From the NCBI GenBank assembly GCA_002215645.1, contig NGFI01000002.1, positions 1-64,000 on the forward strand: 64,000 bases of DNA, given 5' to 3'. This document shows, one piece after another, positions 1 through 8,328 of this stretch. The position numbers and the translations under genes are program-made. Under the pieces are notes generated by a model. It was not told where the DNA came from and ran no database searches. It worked only from the letters and a program-made list of their open reading frames with translations. Numbering within the stretch: the first letter of the stretch is position 1; each line of letters begins with the position of its first letter. Source of the DNA: Gemmatimonadetes bacterium 2013_60CM_65_52. GTDB taxonomy: Bacteria > Gemmatimonadota > Gemmatimonadetes > Gemmatimonadales > Gemmatimonadaceae.

Positions 1-133
1 CAGCGCGCACGGAGTGCGGCCTTGACACTCGCTCTCATAGAACGCCCAAGTTCACCAGCGGGCGGCTTGCCTGCCGGCAAGTCGCTCCGTGGTGCAGCGA
101 CCGGGTATAGACCGGGTACATAGGTAACACATC

Positions 134-155
134 TGTCCAAGTACATGGGTAACAC
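134..155 (+). mobile_element. Possible left terminal sequence of an IS481-type element
   Basis: A segment beginning TGTCCAAGTACATGGG lies about 45 bases before the transposase remnant. A TG(T) end just upstream of the transposase fits IS481-family elements. A related string, TACATAGGTAACAC, occurs 17 bases earlier at 117-130. No matching right end is visible because the transposase is truncated, so the boundary is a guess. Confidence 0.3.
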
Positions 156-199
156 TCCTTCTAAACTGCACATCCCCTCTCGTGAGCGCGAGGTGCGCC

Positions 200-733
200 G
201 TGCCTTGGTTGGAGACAGCTCCTATGGACGAGCGACTGCAGTTCATTCTGGATGCGCAGAGCGACCGCTCCACGATGGCGGAACTCTGCGCGCGGTACGG
301 CGTGAGTCGGCGGATCGGCTACAAGTGGGTCGCGCGCTATGCGGAGGAGGGAGAGCGCGGGCTGGCTGATCGCAGTCGCGTCCCACGTATGTGCCCGCAC
401 AAGACCCGCCCGGTGCTGGCCGACCTGCTCTGTGAGTTTCGCCGCACGCATCCAGATTGGGGCGCGCGCAACCTCCTGAAGGTGCTGCGCGGGCGGCATC
501 CGGAGATTGCAAACTGGCCCGCCGCGAGCACGACCGCCGATTTGCTGGCGCGTCGCGGCCTGGTGCGGAAACGGCGCCGTCATCGCCCGCATCAGCATCC
601 CGGCGTGGTGCCGATCGCGACGGCCGCCCCAAATGATCTGTGGACGGCGGATTTCAAAGGCCAGTTTCGCACCGGCAACGGCGCGTACTGTTACCCGCTC
701 ACGATTGCGGATCAGCACACCCGGTTTCCTTGA
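200..733 (+). pseudogene. Truncated IS481-family transposase
   Basis: This is the N-terminal half of an IS481-type DDE transposase. It begins VPWLETAPMDER (GTG start), which matches the usual MPWKET..MDER opening of the family. A helix-turn-helix follows (ELCARYGVSRRIGYKWVARY), then a linker rich in Arg, then the start of the rve integrase core (NDLWTADFKGQF, with the first catalytic Asp in TADFKG). The reading frame stops right after LTIADQHTRF, where a complete enzyme would continue for roughly another 150-200 residues with the remaining Asp and Glu. The rest of the catalytic core is absent downstream, so it cannot be active. It marks the accessory character of this end of the window. Confidence 0.85.
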
Positions 734-906
734 GGTAGGCTTTACAGCCCTCGACAATGGATGAGTCAATACAGGCCTCGAGGTGCATGAACACAAATTA
801 GCCCTGCCTCAAGGTTCCTCAGACTGCGAGTGCCATACCCCACCACGAAACGGAACTGTATGCGTTCAGGGCTGCCAACCACCGCTACGCTTCAACTCCG
901 CCCCGA

Positions 907-931
907 CAAAAAAGACCTCTAGCAGTGCTAG
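907..931 (-). terminator. Probable terminator of the 928-1182 ORF
   Basis: A perfect small palindrome (CTAGCA-G-TGCTAG, 919-931) contains the stop codon of the minus-strand ORF. It is followed on the minus strand by AGGTC and six T residues. This is a short Rho-independent terminator pattern; the 6-bp stem makes it weak. Confidence 0.45.
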
Positions 932-1182
932 AAGCCCTCTTGTTGCCCGAACCGCTCAGCGTCCCTTTGCAAAAGCAATGTGTTTTGCCTATCGCACCAG
1001 AGTTGAAAGATCGATCGTTGCATCGCATCGAGCGACACCCAGTCACTAGGGGCGAGCTGGCTTTTCGCAAGGTTGAGTGCGAACTTCACGCTCTGCAAGA
1101 ACGTCGTTTCATCTTCCAAGGTCACGATCTCGCCCCTAGTGATACTGAGGGAGACAGCACTAATTACCGAGTTCGTCAGCAT
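928..1182 (-). CDS. Small hypothetical protein (84 aa)
   Basis: An 84-residue protein of mixed composition (opening MLTNSVISAVSLSI) without signal peptide or membrane segment. Support for a real gene is a GGAG-type ribosome site about 9 bases before the ATG, ordinary amino-acid usage (aliphatic core, charged C-terminal half) and a terminator-like hairpin at its stop. I recognise no family. It lies between the transposase remnant and the HATPase/PRTase operon and is divergent from that operon. The stretch 734-927 downstream of its stop holds nothing I can assign. Confidence 0.5.
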   Translation of the reverse strand: MLTNSVISAVSLSITRGEIVTLEDETTFLQSVKFALNLAKSQLAPSDWVSLDAMQRSIFQLWCDRQNTLLLQRDAERFGQQEGF

Positions 1183-1373
1183 GACAGTAACTCCAAATGG
1201 CGGAAGGGTGAGCCGGGATCAACGAAGGGCGGCGACGCATCAGCGCAGTCCTTCACCATTGTCTCACGGCTTCTTCCGCAGCTATCCACAGTCTCGATCT
1301 GGTCCAGGCTCTCACACAGCCCATATGACTAAGCTGTCAATGGTCTGCGGTCAATCCCATACCCTCCAGTCAC

Positions 1374-2399
1374 ATGCTTCCTCCGCCCCCGCGGCAGCGT
1401 AGTACGACTCAGCAGCCGCGCCGCCGCTTCGTATGGGAAACATTCGCGAACAACGAGCGCTTGGGTGAATTGTTTCTTGATCGGGCCACGATCTCACTCG
1501 ATCTCTCGCGTTACGACATTCTGAGTCATGACGGACTCTGCTGGATCCTTGCACTCGCGGCTTGGAGAACTTCAGGCGGCCTCGGCGCCACCTTTATAAG
1601 ACTTCCGAGCGATATCCGTGTTCTCTCATATCTCTCCACCATTCGCTTTCTAAAACGCTTCACGGAGGCTGGCGGCGCATATGAGAATGGTTACGTACTG
1701 GATGATGGCCGCATCGTCGACCTGAACATGCAGCGCACTGATCGCTTCGGCGAGCCAAGCGAGTACTCGCCCACCATCATTCAGCGAATAGAGGAACATC
1801 GCTGGGATCACGTACTGCATGCGCTCGACAGGTTTTTTGATACGGATCTAGCACGCGTGTTGGAGACAACTCTGATGAGCGAGACCATGGAGGCATCTCG
1901 CCCATTTCAGGCGGCCATCCGTGAATTGGTTATGAATGTCGCAATGCATGGCGGTAAGACGCCAGGCTCCGGTGTCGGCTACTGCTGCTATCGTCCGTTT
2001 CCGTCGACATACCGCGCGATTCGCTTTAGTTGTTCCGACATAGGGGTTGGCTTCCGTTCTTCGTTGCTTCGTCAATCGAGAGTGCAGAGTGGGCTTAGCG
2101 ATACCGATGCAATTCTCTCGGCTCTCTTGTTCCGCTTTGACAACCCACAAGAGGGCGTAATAGGACTCTATCCAGCACTCGGCTTTCTGCGCTCATTCAA
2201 TGGGCGCTTGTCTATTCGCAGCGGAGAGGCTCTTGTCTCGCTTGACCTGACGTCAGCCAACACGCGTACACTCTTTGATGACTGCTATGAAGACGAGCCT
2301 ACGCTCGTTTGGCTACGAAAGCTCTGTCATTCGTACATAGCTCCTGCGGTTGGCGGCACTCATGTAATCGTGGACCTCCAGCTGCCGAATCGCCTGTGA
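1374..2399 (+). CDS. GHKL-type ATPase with N-terminal STAS-like region
   Basis: A 341-aa soluble protein. Residues about 40-110 (LDLSRYDILSHDGLCWIL...) look like a STAS-type alpha/beta module. Residues about 180-240 carry the hallmarks of a GHKL (HSP90/histidine-kinase-like) ATPase: an N-box ELVMNVAMHGG (Glu, Asn and His conserved) and a G1 box CSDIGVGF (Asp and two Gly binding adenine). No histidine-phosphotransfer or transmembrane segment is present, so it is not a classical sensor kinase. It is closer to SpoIIAB/RsbW-like or MORC/HSP90-like ATPases used as switches. Its stop overlaps the GTG of the next gene (GTGA), so the three genes 1374-5375 should be one transcript. I infer a regulatory NTPase for the two PRTase partners; the biochemical role is unknown. 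Confidence 0.75.
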   Translation: MLPPPPRQRSTTQQPRRRFVWETFANNERLGELFLDRATISLDLSRYDILSHDGLCWILALAAWRTSGGLGATFIRLPSDIRVLSYLSTIRFLKRFTEAGGAYENGYVLDDGRIVDLNMQRTDRFGEPSEYSPTIIQRIEEHRWDHVLHALDRFFDTDLARVLETTLMSETMEASRPFQAAIRELVMNVAMHGGKTPGSGVGYCCYRPFPSTYRAIRFSCSDIGVGFRSSLLRQSRVQSGLSDTDAILSALLFRFDNPQEGVIGLYPALGFLRSFNGRLSIRSGEALVSLDLTSANTRTLFDDCYEDEPTLVWLRKLCHSYIAPAVGGTHVIVDLQLPNRL

Positions 2400-3442
2400 T
2401 TGTAATCGAGCCTCTAAAGACTAGGCTTCAGCAACTGGTCGCGGCCGGTGCGGCCAACCCGCTTAGCGTAGCCCGGGGGCGCTTTGGCTCCCAAACCGAC
2501 TATTCCTTGGTTGTTTCGCAAGCACAGCAGGTCACGGAGGGGCAGGATGTAATCATCGACCTGACACCGTTCGATCGCATCGGACAAGCGATGGTACTGG
2601 ACGGCATCCTCGGACCACTCGCTCTTGGGCGGAGGACAACCTTTCTTATCCGCGCTGGCGGTGCGAATGAAGCCATTGTGGGTACCTCTTTGCCAGGACT
2701 TGCATGCATCGCACTGTACGACGACTCCGGCAAGCTCCTTCGTGTCAAGTCACCCGTTCAATCGACCGAAAGGTATGCGCCGGTTATTGATGCGTTGACC
2801 GGCTATGATGCGCTTCGACCGCTCCACGCAAAGCTTTCCGCTGACATACTGCAGGCACTTGCGGCTCCTACCATCACACATGCGCGGGACTCCGATCCTG
2901 CCGATCAAGTCGAGCGCGACGGCCGACTTTATTTTCCCGTCGGCAATCGTATGCTCGTGACGTGCTATCTCAATACCAAGCATCTTCTGGCCGTTCCGGC
3001 CAATCTTTTTGCTGTCGCATATGAAGCAACACGCGCGCTGTACGATAGCTTCTCGTTCGCAGCCGTCCGTGCTTCTCCATATGACCTCGTAATCACACCA
3101 AGCAACACGGCCCTTCTAATTGCAAGCGGGGTGCACGCTCTTTCATCTCTACCAGTCGCGGTTGTTGACTCGTTGGGCCCGTTGGCGAATCGCGGCGTCG
3201 CGGCACTGAACACTTCGTTGGACGTTGCAGGTAAGCGGACCTGCCTCATCGTTGACGTCTTGGCTACAGGCGCGGAGATCGATCGCACCATTCAGTACCT
3301 CGATTACCGGCGAGCTGATATCCGTCGTGTCATTGTCTGCTTCGATTGGGGAGCGGGGCGGCCGCTGCTCTGCGATGAATCCAAAATGACCGTCCTATCA
3401 CGTCTCAACGGCGGAGGCGAATATGTCTACCGCTCGAAATAG
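2396..3442 (+). CDS. PRTase-fold protein of the HATPase/HD operon
   Basis: GTG start overlapping the previous stop by 4 bases; 348 aa. The first about 100 residues (EGQDVIIDLTPFDRIGQAM...) again look STAS-like or a divergent alpha/beta region. The C-terminal half has a type I phosphoribosyltransferase layout: a hydrophobic strand DLVITPSNTALLIASG, a central strand VAVVDSLGP, and a PRPP-loop-like LIVDVLATGAEID (residues about 280-295). The usual DD of the loop is VD here. PRTases bind PRPP or nucleotides, and some families in bacterial conflict systems have lost the salvage role. Coupling to an ATPase and an HD enzyme, with no purine or pyrimidine genes nearby, argues against ordinary salvage. 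Translation continues into the next gene, which overlaps it by 20 bases. Confidence 0.65.
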   Translation: MIVIEPLKTRLQQLVAAGAANPLSVARGRFGSQTDYSLVVSQAQQVTEGQDVIIDLTPFDRIGQAMVLDGILGPLALGRRTTFLIRAGGANEAIVGTSLPGLACIALYDDSGKLLRVKSPVQSTERYAPVIDALTGYDALRPLHAKLSADILQALAAPTITHARDSDPADQVERDGRLYFPVGNRMLVTCYLNTKHLLAVPANLFAVAYEATRALYDSFSFAAVRASPYDLVITPSNTALLIASGVHALSSLPVAVVDSLGPLANRGVAALNTSLDVAGKRTCLIVDVLATGAEIDRTIQYLDYRRADIRRVIVCFDWGAGRPLLCDESKMTVLSRLNGGGEYVYRSK

Positions 3443-5375
3443 AGATGCATATAGCGACAAGTTTCTTGCATTAGCGGCCGGGCTACATCTATCAGAAGTC
3501 GGTGGAGACTTATTCGATCCGTTGGATGAGCTGTCGCGCTGTCTTAAAGCGCACCAGTTTATTTGGGCTCTTGCCGAAGAAGAGATCTTTACTGAACACG
3601 GTACGCCCCACTCATACTTTGTTCTTGAGTATTTGCTGAGGCTGGAGCCAATCGCCAAGTGGTCTCCTTATGAGGGTGTTGTTCTGGCGATGGCCGCATT
3701 GGTCCATGATATTGGAATGCAGTTCAACCGCTGGGGCCAGCTTGCCGCGGACGATTCCGGAACGGAGGTCATCGCAGAAGTTCTTCTACTGCGGAAGCCG
3801 CCGCGAGATGTCGATGAAATTCGGGAAGAGCACATTCCCCTCGGCAGCGCATTGATTTCAGCCGAGCTCGATCGTACGTCCTCTTGGGCTTCTCAATTTG
3901 CCTTCTGTTCAGGCACGGATCACGCGCTCTCCGTCCTGGGGCTCGCACATACAGTCGCGTTCGCTCATTCCGACGGAATCGGTTGGGAGGCATTGCGCAA
4001 TGCCAGCGCTGACTACGTCAACGACCGGTCGTGGCCTGGACCGCCGCGGCAGACGATTCGCCCTCGCCTGATGGCGGGTTTTTTTCGCCTAGCGGATGAA
4101 CTCCATTGCGACTTCACACGCGCGCCGGACATCGCCCAACTGTGGCAGGACAGAGTGCCTGAGAAGTCACGCTCCCATTGGGTCGCGGCGGCCTGCACGC
4201 ACTCGATGGATCTAACCGTTATCTCAGCAGAGACTCGACGCGTGGACGCCACACTTCGCTGGCGCAAACCTCGCAATATCACCGCGCAGATGAGGGAGGA
4301 TATTACTCGGCTACTCCTCAGATCGCGCATGGAGAAGCTCACAGACGCGTTTCGCGCCATCAATGAGATGTTTGAAGTGTCGAGACACGGCCACCTGAGG
4401 ATTTACCCACAGACTCATTTCGAGCCGGACCCTGTTGAGGAATTTACAATAGATATCAATGACCGCCTGCGGACGCTCCTCACCGAGCAAGCCCTGGTAG
4501 CTAGCCCGGAGGGCGATCCAAGGGGCGTTACGGACGCGCCAATCACCGGGGCTGCCCTACGCGCCAAGGTCGCGGTGTTCGTCACGGATATGCCGTCGCC
4601 TCTTAGCGACCTCGAAGAGTCGCTCGCCGCGACGGGGCAACTGACATCTGATCTCGATATTGAGAGGATGACTGATGCGTCGCAACCTTTGGACGTGGCT
4701 ACCGGGCCATCAACCGCCATTGAGGGAACAGGGCCTTATCCGGAAACTCTTACCGATGACAACCTGGAAACCACAATGAGGGAGTGGTTGAACACTCACA
4801 GCGAACCGGGACACTGGCGCGTCTCTAGGGGTGCCCACACCAACAGATTGGTTCGGTTACGCGCATTGATGGCGGACCGTGATCTCCTGATTGCAATTAC
4901 ACATCGTGTCCGGCGGATTGCAGAGACTCGGCAGGTAGCCTCGATCTTGGGCGTCGGCACTAGTTGTATTCCAATCGTTGCTCGGCTGTCCTTACAGCTA
5001 TCGCTTCCAGTTACTTTCACCACGCACGAAACAACGGAAGGTGCCCGAGGCTACCAGGGGATAGTTGACCGAACGCCGATTATCGACTTCGGTGGAGAAG
5101 GTAAAGTGTTAATCCTTGATGATCTCGTGGCGCAGGGTGTCACGGCCCACAATCTCATCGAGCGTCTAGAGGAACACGGAGTCGACCCCAGTCGCATCGT
5201 CTATGTCGCGCTCTTTCATTTGAGCTCCGTTCCATTGATTCCGAACCCCGGCGTCCCATTGTTGAGTATCTGCGATGTGCCCGAGGTATATTATGTGGCG
5301 GCGTCGGACGTGCCCAGCAAGTGCGCGCTTTGCATTCGTGGCGATCGGATCGTGAACGAGGTCGATGTTTGGTAG
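3423..5375 (+). CDS. HD-domain phosphohydrolase fused to a PRTase domain
   Basis: A 650-aa, two-enzyme protein. The N-terminal half is an HD domain: His63 (GTPHSYF), the His95-Asp96 doublet (LVHDIGM), a later REEHIPLGSALI and a distal Asp in LADELHCDF, consistent with a metal-dependent phosphohydrolase. The architecture recalls the HD families that I remember being described in bacterial conflict systems. The C-terminal residues about 490-620 form a PRTase: GVGTSCIPIVARL, then VLILDDLVAQGVTAHN, a canonical PRPP loop with two Asp. A ribosome site (GGAGG) precedes the ATG inside the upstream gene. No membrane segments. A plausible job is cutting or modifying a nucleotide under control of the upstream ATPase; the substrate cannot be deduced. 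Confidence 0.75.
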   Translation: MSTARNRDAYSDKFLALAAGLHLSEVGGDLFDPLDELSRCLKAHQFIWALAEEEIFTEHGTPHSYFVLEYLLRLEPIAKWSPYEGVVLAMAALVHDIGMQFNRWGQLAADDSGTEVIAEVLLLRKPPRDVDEIREEHIPLGSALISAELDRTSSWASQFAFCSGTDHALSVLGLAHTVAFAHSDGIGWEALRNASADYVNDRSWPGPPRQTIRPRLMAGFFRLADELHCDFTRAPDIAQLWQDRVPEKSRSHWVAAACTHSMDLTVISAETRRVDATLRWRKPRNITAQMREDITRLLLRSRMEKLTDAFRAINEMFEVSRHGHLRIYPQTHFEPDPVEEFTIDINDRLRTLLTEQALVASPEGDPRGVTDAPITGAALRAKVAVFVTDMPSPLSDLEESLAATGQLTSDLDIERMTDASQPLDVATGPSTAIEGTGPYPETLTDDNLETTMREWLNTHSEPGHWRVSRGAHTNRLVRLRALMADRDLLIAITHRVRRIAETRQVASILGVGTSCIPIVARLSLQLSLPVTFTTHETTEGARGYQGIVDRTPIIDFGGEGKVLILDDLVAQGVTAHNLIERLEEHGVDPSRIVYVALFHLSSVPLIPNPGVPLLSICDVPEVYYVAASDVPSKCALCIRGDRIVNEVDVW

Positions 5376-5482
5376 AAAGCATGGCATCGCCGGACAGGCG
5401 TACTTCCGCTGCCGATTGACATATTCCTTCCGCGCCTCTGCGTTCGAATCATCTACGAATGCATGGTGCGTGAGTCCTGACG

Positions 5483-6001
5483 CTACAGCCTATGCATGGC
5501 GCTGCCGATAAGGGCAGCCGGATCCGCAGTGATCGCGATCGCAACGGCATCGAACACCTTCAGCGTCTCTTTTTCTGTCTCCCATGGCCTTCTCACGCGA
5601 GGCAACGTTGCCTCTAGCTCCGGGAACGCTTTGGCTATCATCGTGGCAATTTCGTGCTTCGTGGCGGCGTGGCGCACGCCAAGGGCCTGTCGGACCTCCT
5701 GTCGCGTCACGACGGCCGCCGCAACGTTGAGATGTCTGGCATATCCGAGCAACGCGTCTATTTGCCTGGCTGCGCGAGTGCCTCGATTCGTGCCTGATAC
5801 GTCCTCGAGCGCGATCAGCGATGGGCTATATCGCTTGATCAGGTTATCTGCACGTACAAGGACTTCCTCATTGTTCTTGGAGTAGAGGCGTGCAACGCCC
5901 CAGTCAATGAGGCGACTGCCTCCCTCGAGTACAGCAAAGCCAAAGCCTCTGGTACACGGATCGATCCCCAGAACGCGCATGTGGTGATGAGCCCAGTGCA
6001 T
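5483..6001 (-). CDS. RuvC-like RNase H-fold nuclease
   Basis: About 172 aa. Residues RVLGIDPCTRGFGFAVLEG (first catalytic Asp), SLIALEDVSG (Glu) and KVFDAVAIAITA (C-terminal Asp) reproduce the acidic set of the RuvC/RNase H-like fold. True RuvC is also near this size, but this type, paired with an HTH gene and beside site-specific recombinases, is known to me from genomic islands rather than ruvABC loci. The start at 6001 follows the stop of the HTH gene by one base and has a GGAGGGCGG stretch upstream; the internal ATG at 5980 is also possible. I infer that it handles junctions or nicked DNA of the mobile element. Confidence 0.7.
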   Translation of the reverse strand: MHWAHHHMRVLGIDPCTRGFGFAVLEGGSRLIDWGVARLYSKNNEEVLVRADNLIKRYSPSLIALEDVSGTNRGTRAARQIDALLGYARHLNVAAAVVTRQEVRQALGVRHAATKHEIATMIAKAFPELEATLPRVRRPWETEKETLKVFDAVAIAITADPAALIGSAMHRL

Positions 6002-6002
6002 G

Positions 6003-6353
6003 CTACTCTGTCGCACCGCCCTCCTCGCCAATAATTGTCCTCAGATACGCAATTTTTCGCATCACATATGGCGTCTTCTTCCGCCGCTCGAGCGAAGCGC
6101 ATAGACCTCGCGCTCGCACTCTCACCATCTCCTTAGTCTCAAGAAAGAGCCCCTCGTAGAGGTCGCGAACGGCAGCGCCAAATATGGCCTCGTATCTGAG
6201 GGCCGTTTTCAATATGGGAAGCCGCTGGGCAAGCTCGTGGCGAGAAACACTGGTGCCGCTCATGGAGCCGAGAAGAAACGCGACCTCTTCGTGTGTGAGG
6301 CCAGTTCTCTTCCGATACATTTTCAAATAAGTGGTGAGCGGAACGATGGTCAT
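6003..6353 (-). CDS. XRE-like helix-turn-helix protein
   Basis: A 116-aa protein with an HTH of the Cro/XRE type at residues 8-50 (YLKMYRKRTGLTHEEVAFLLG, then SVSRHELAQRLP). The region LKTALRYEAIFGAAVRDLYEG is typical of regulators that travel with integrases. It is transcribed with the RuvC-like gene, one base between stop and start. It probably regulates the element, binding near the repeat-rich gap upstream (6354-6497). Confidence 0.75.
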   Translation of the reverse strand: MTIVPLTTYLKMYRKRTGLTHEEVAFLLGSMSGTSVSRHELAQRLPILKTALRYEAIFGAAVRDLYEGLFLETKEMVRVRARGLCASLERRKKTPYVMRKIAYLRTIIGEEGGATE

Positions 6354-6430
6354 GCCGGGTGATCATCATAGCTGGCCGATGTCAATGAGCGGAGGCTGCC
6401 TTTCATGCCGTCGATGAAGGGTCCCGTGCC

Positions 6431-6455
6431 GATCGGGGACGTGGGGACGTCCCTC
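6431..6455 (-). repeat. Att-like repeat, copy 1 (GTCCC/GTCCCC pair)
   Basis: On the minus strand this reads GAGGGACGTCCCCACGTCCC followed by CGATC. It shares the two spaced GTCCC(C) blocks found at 6531-6572, 10148-10180, 13702-13730 and 13953-13987. It sits between the ATPase gene and the HTH gene, at one border of the recombinase-bearing unit. It is possibly an attachment-site remnant; the role is inferred only from position and recurrence. Confidence 0.45.
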
Positions 6456-6497
6456 GGCGCGTCTGACCTCACCGTGCTTGTGGCTTCGCTTCACGGC

Positions 6498-7847
6498 CTA
6501 GAAGTCCATCATATCGGGATTTGGACCTTTGGACATCCCCGATGTCCCCACATCCACAGCAACGTCCCCCGGACCGTATCGCTCGAGAAGCGACTCTATC
6601 TTCGGATCGCTGCCCGGGATCACAAACAGACCGCGCGTCTTCACGGGTACAAGCGAGAGCCGCCGGCGAAGTTGTCCGCCAACCCAACGAGCGGTGATCG
6701 GGCGATCATAGTCCGAGCTGTGCCGCTCGGCGAAGCGATCGGTGATGTCCTTCACACCCAGAGGGATGCCAGCTTCGCGGAGTTCGCGGATGACCCCAAC
6801 AAGCTGAGCATCGGTACTGGCACTTCTCTCTGCCTCGAGCGTGCTGCTCTTGCCCCGAGCAAGGGCGAGAATGCGCTCCTTCGCCGCGCCGTCCTCGACG
6901 ATCGAGAGGAGGGGCCCGAACACCTGAGCCACACGCGCCTCAATGCTTGGATCCCTTGCGAGCTCGAGATTTCGCTCAGCCTGAAGATTCCGGAATCGAT
7001 ACGCGAGACACTTGTTGCGCAGCTCACAAGCCTCGGTGCGGAAAGTCCGCGGCAGGCTGAGCGGAATGTCTGCACGCGGTGGAAGGCCGGTCATGACCTC
7101 CGTGATGCAGCGACTCTCCAGGGCCTGATCCTGGAAGTCGCCTCTGGTGGCGATGATCTTCGGACCGAAGACCACGAAGGCGCGAGGGTTGAACTCCTTG
7201 GTCGGCGTGGACTCGCTCCGGAGCACCGGAAAACCGGCTGCATTGCCGTTGTTCCAGATCTTCACGATCTCCGCCTTCTCGTCTGAGAACTTGAAATCGC
7301 TCTCGTCCATCACGAGCACTCCCCTGAAGGTGTCGATGATGCGGAACATCGGAGACACCGTGGAGGCGCCAGAGGCAAACATCGGCTTGTAGCAGAGAGA
7401 GCCGATGGTCTGGAGGCAGCGGGACTGGCCGCTGCCATAATCTCCTTTGAGCCTCAGATACGGGACCTCGGAGAAGGCGTCGTAGATCCAGGTCAGGAGG
7501 ACGTAGTATGAGGCCACCTCCTCGAAGCCTTCCGAGAGGTCAGCATATCGATGAATGAACGAGCGGATCTCACCGAGAAGCTCGTCCTGTGACGAGTAGC
7601 CTCCCACGGCGGACGGAAAGAGCACGACGCCGTGTGTGAGGAGGTTGTTATCCCGCGAGTATGGCACCATCCGGCCGTGCTCGGGCGTGTCGAGGGTGCC
7701 CTGCTCCGCTGCCCTCCCATCTTCGAAGACCGCGAACGCCGTCTGGTTCGCATCGGGTTTGTACAGGGTCTCGACGATGGCGCCGCTACGAAGGACCGCG
7801 GATACGATCGGGGTCGCCCGGCCCTTCTGGTCTTGGAGGTTGGTCAT
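6498..7847 (-). CDS. P-loop ATPase (DUF3631/phage-ATPase-like) with altered Walker A
   Basis: 449 aa from the ATG at 7847; the longer frame upstream has shadow-like composition. Residues about 135-150 read YLRLKGDYGSGQSRCLQ, a Walker A in which the essential Lys is Gln (CAG instead of AAG/AAA). Walker B is GVLVMDESDF. Then come a sensor-like region (KIWNNGNAAGFPVLR, FGPKIIATRGDF) and an Arg finger-like ALESRCITE. The C-terminus has a winged-helix-like stretch (DRPITARWVGGQLRRR). Related genes are common beside serine recombinases in islands and are presumed element maintenance or replication ATPases. Loss of the Walker Lys should cripple ATP hydrolysis, so the gene may be decayed or nucleotide-sensing only. 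Confidence 0.7.
   Translation of the reverse strand: MTNLQDQKGRATPIVSAVLRSGAIVETLYKPDANQTAFAVFEDGRAAEQGTLDTPEHGRMVPYSRDNNLLTHGVVLFPSAVGGYSSQDELLGEIRSFIHRYADLSEGFEEVASYYVLLTWIYDAFSEVPYLRLKGDYGSGQSRCLQTIGSLCYKPMFASGASTVSPMFRIIDTFRGVLVMDESDFKFSDEKAEIVKIWNNGNAAGFPVLRSESTPTKEFNPRAFVVFGPKIIATRGDFQDQALESRCITEVMTGLPPRADIPLSLPRTFRTEACELRNKCLAYRFRNLQAERNLELARDPSIEARVAQVFGPLLSIVEDGAAKERILALARGKSSTLEAERSASTDAQLVGVIRELREAGIPLGVKDITDRFAERHSSDYDRPITARWVGGQLRRRLSLVPVKTRGLFVIPGSDPKIESLLERYGPGDVAVDVGTSGMSKGPNPDMMDF
6531..6572 (+). repeat. Att-like repeat, copy 2
   Basis: Reads GGACATCCCCGATGTCCCCA, then an 8-base spacer and CAACGTCCCCC. It overlaps the last codons of the ATPase gene. The TCCCC/GTCCCC spacing matches the copies at 10.15, 13.70 and 13.95 kb. 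Confidence 0.45.
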
Positions 7848-8154
7848 TGGGGCAGCGTAGCACGGCAGTGCGACCGTGATAGGAGGCGAAACGTGACGCT
7901 GGCGGCATGATCTTGAAGTGCAACGTCGTTCAATCCCCATACCATGCCGCATGGCGCGTCTCACAGGCCGTTGGAGTACGACTCGACGAAGGTCGGGGCC
8001 GATTGCCTCCGATGGGCTTCGTCTCGAGCGGCAAGCATTGCGGTTCGTGCTGGTGTCCATCCACAATCCGGGATCAGATGCGCAACCGTGGTACCCGCAA
8101 CGGCATATTTGGCCGCCTTCGACGCGGCCCGTCTCCGCGTAGGATAGGTGGTCT
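7848..8154. other. Intergenic stretch with no supported gene
   Basis: 307 bases between the ATPase start and the small ORF. Short open frames exist on both strands (for example an ATG at 7944, about 67 codons), but none has a ribosome site or recognisable motif. It should contain the divergent promoters of the ATPase and of the recombinase unit; I see no confident -35/-10 pair. Confidence 0.4.
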
Positions 8155-8328
8155 ATGCTCACGATCGAGGAATACAAGAAGCTGCTTGGCGACCGGCTCA
8201 CCGAGCTTACGGACACCGAGATTCAGATCTGGTATGAATGCCACACCACGTTCGTGGCTTTTGTGCTCAAGTGTTGGCTCGGATCGCGTGGGAAGCGGCA
8301 GGAAAGTTGTGATAAACTGGCGCCATGA
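8155..8328 (+). CDS. 57-aa protein translationally coupled to the serine recombinase
   Basis: ATG at 8155 preceded by AGGATAGGTGG. The product begins MLTIEEYKKLLGDRLTEL and ends in a basic Cys-containing tail. It is mostly helical, with no signal or membrane segment. Its TGA overlaps the recombinase ATG (ATGA), so recombinase translation is probably coupled to it. Small acidic helical proteins in this position could be directionality factors or simple translational leaders; nothing in the sequence decides. I do not recognise a family. Confidence 0.65.
   Translation: MLTIEEYKKLLGDRLTELTDTEIQIWYECHTTFVAFVLKCWLGSRGKRQESCDKLAP
8310..8318 (+). promoter_or_regulatory. Extended -10-like box 6 nt before the recombinase ATG
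   Basis: TGATAAACT (TGn plus TAAACT) ends exactly 6 bases before the ATG at 8325. Two cargo genes downstream show the same spacing, so a leaderless recombinase transcript separate from the coupled one is plausible. No good -35 element is visible. Confidence 0.4.
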
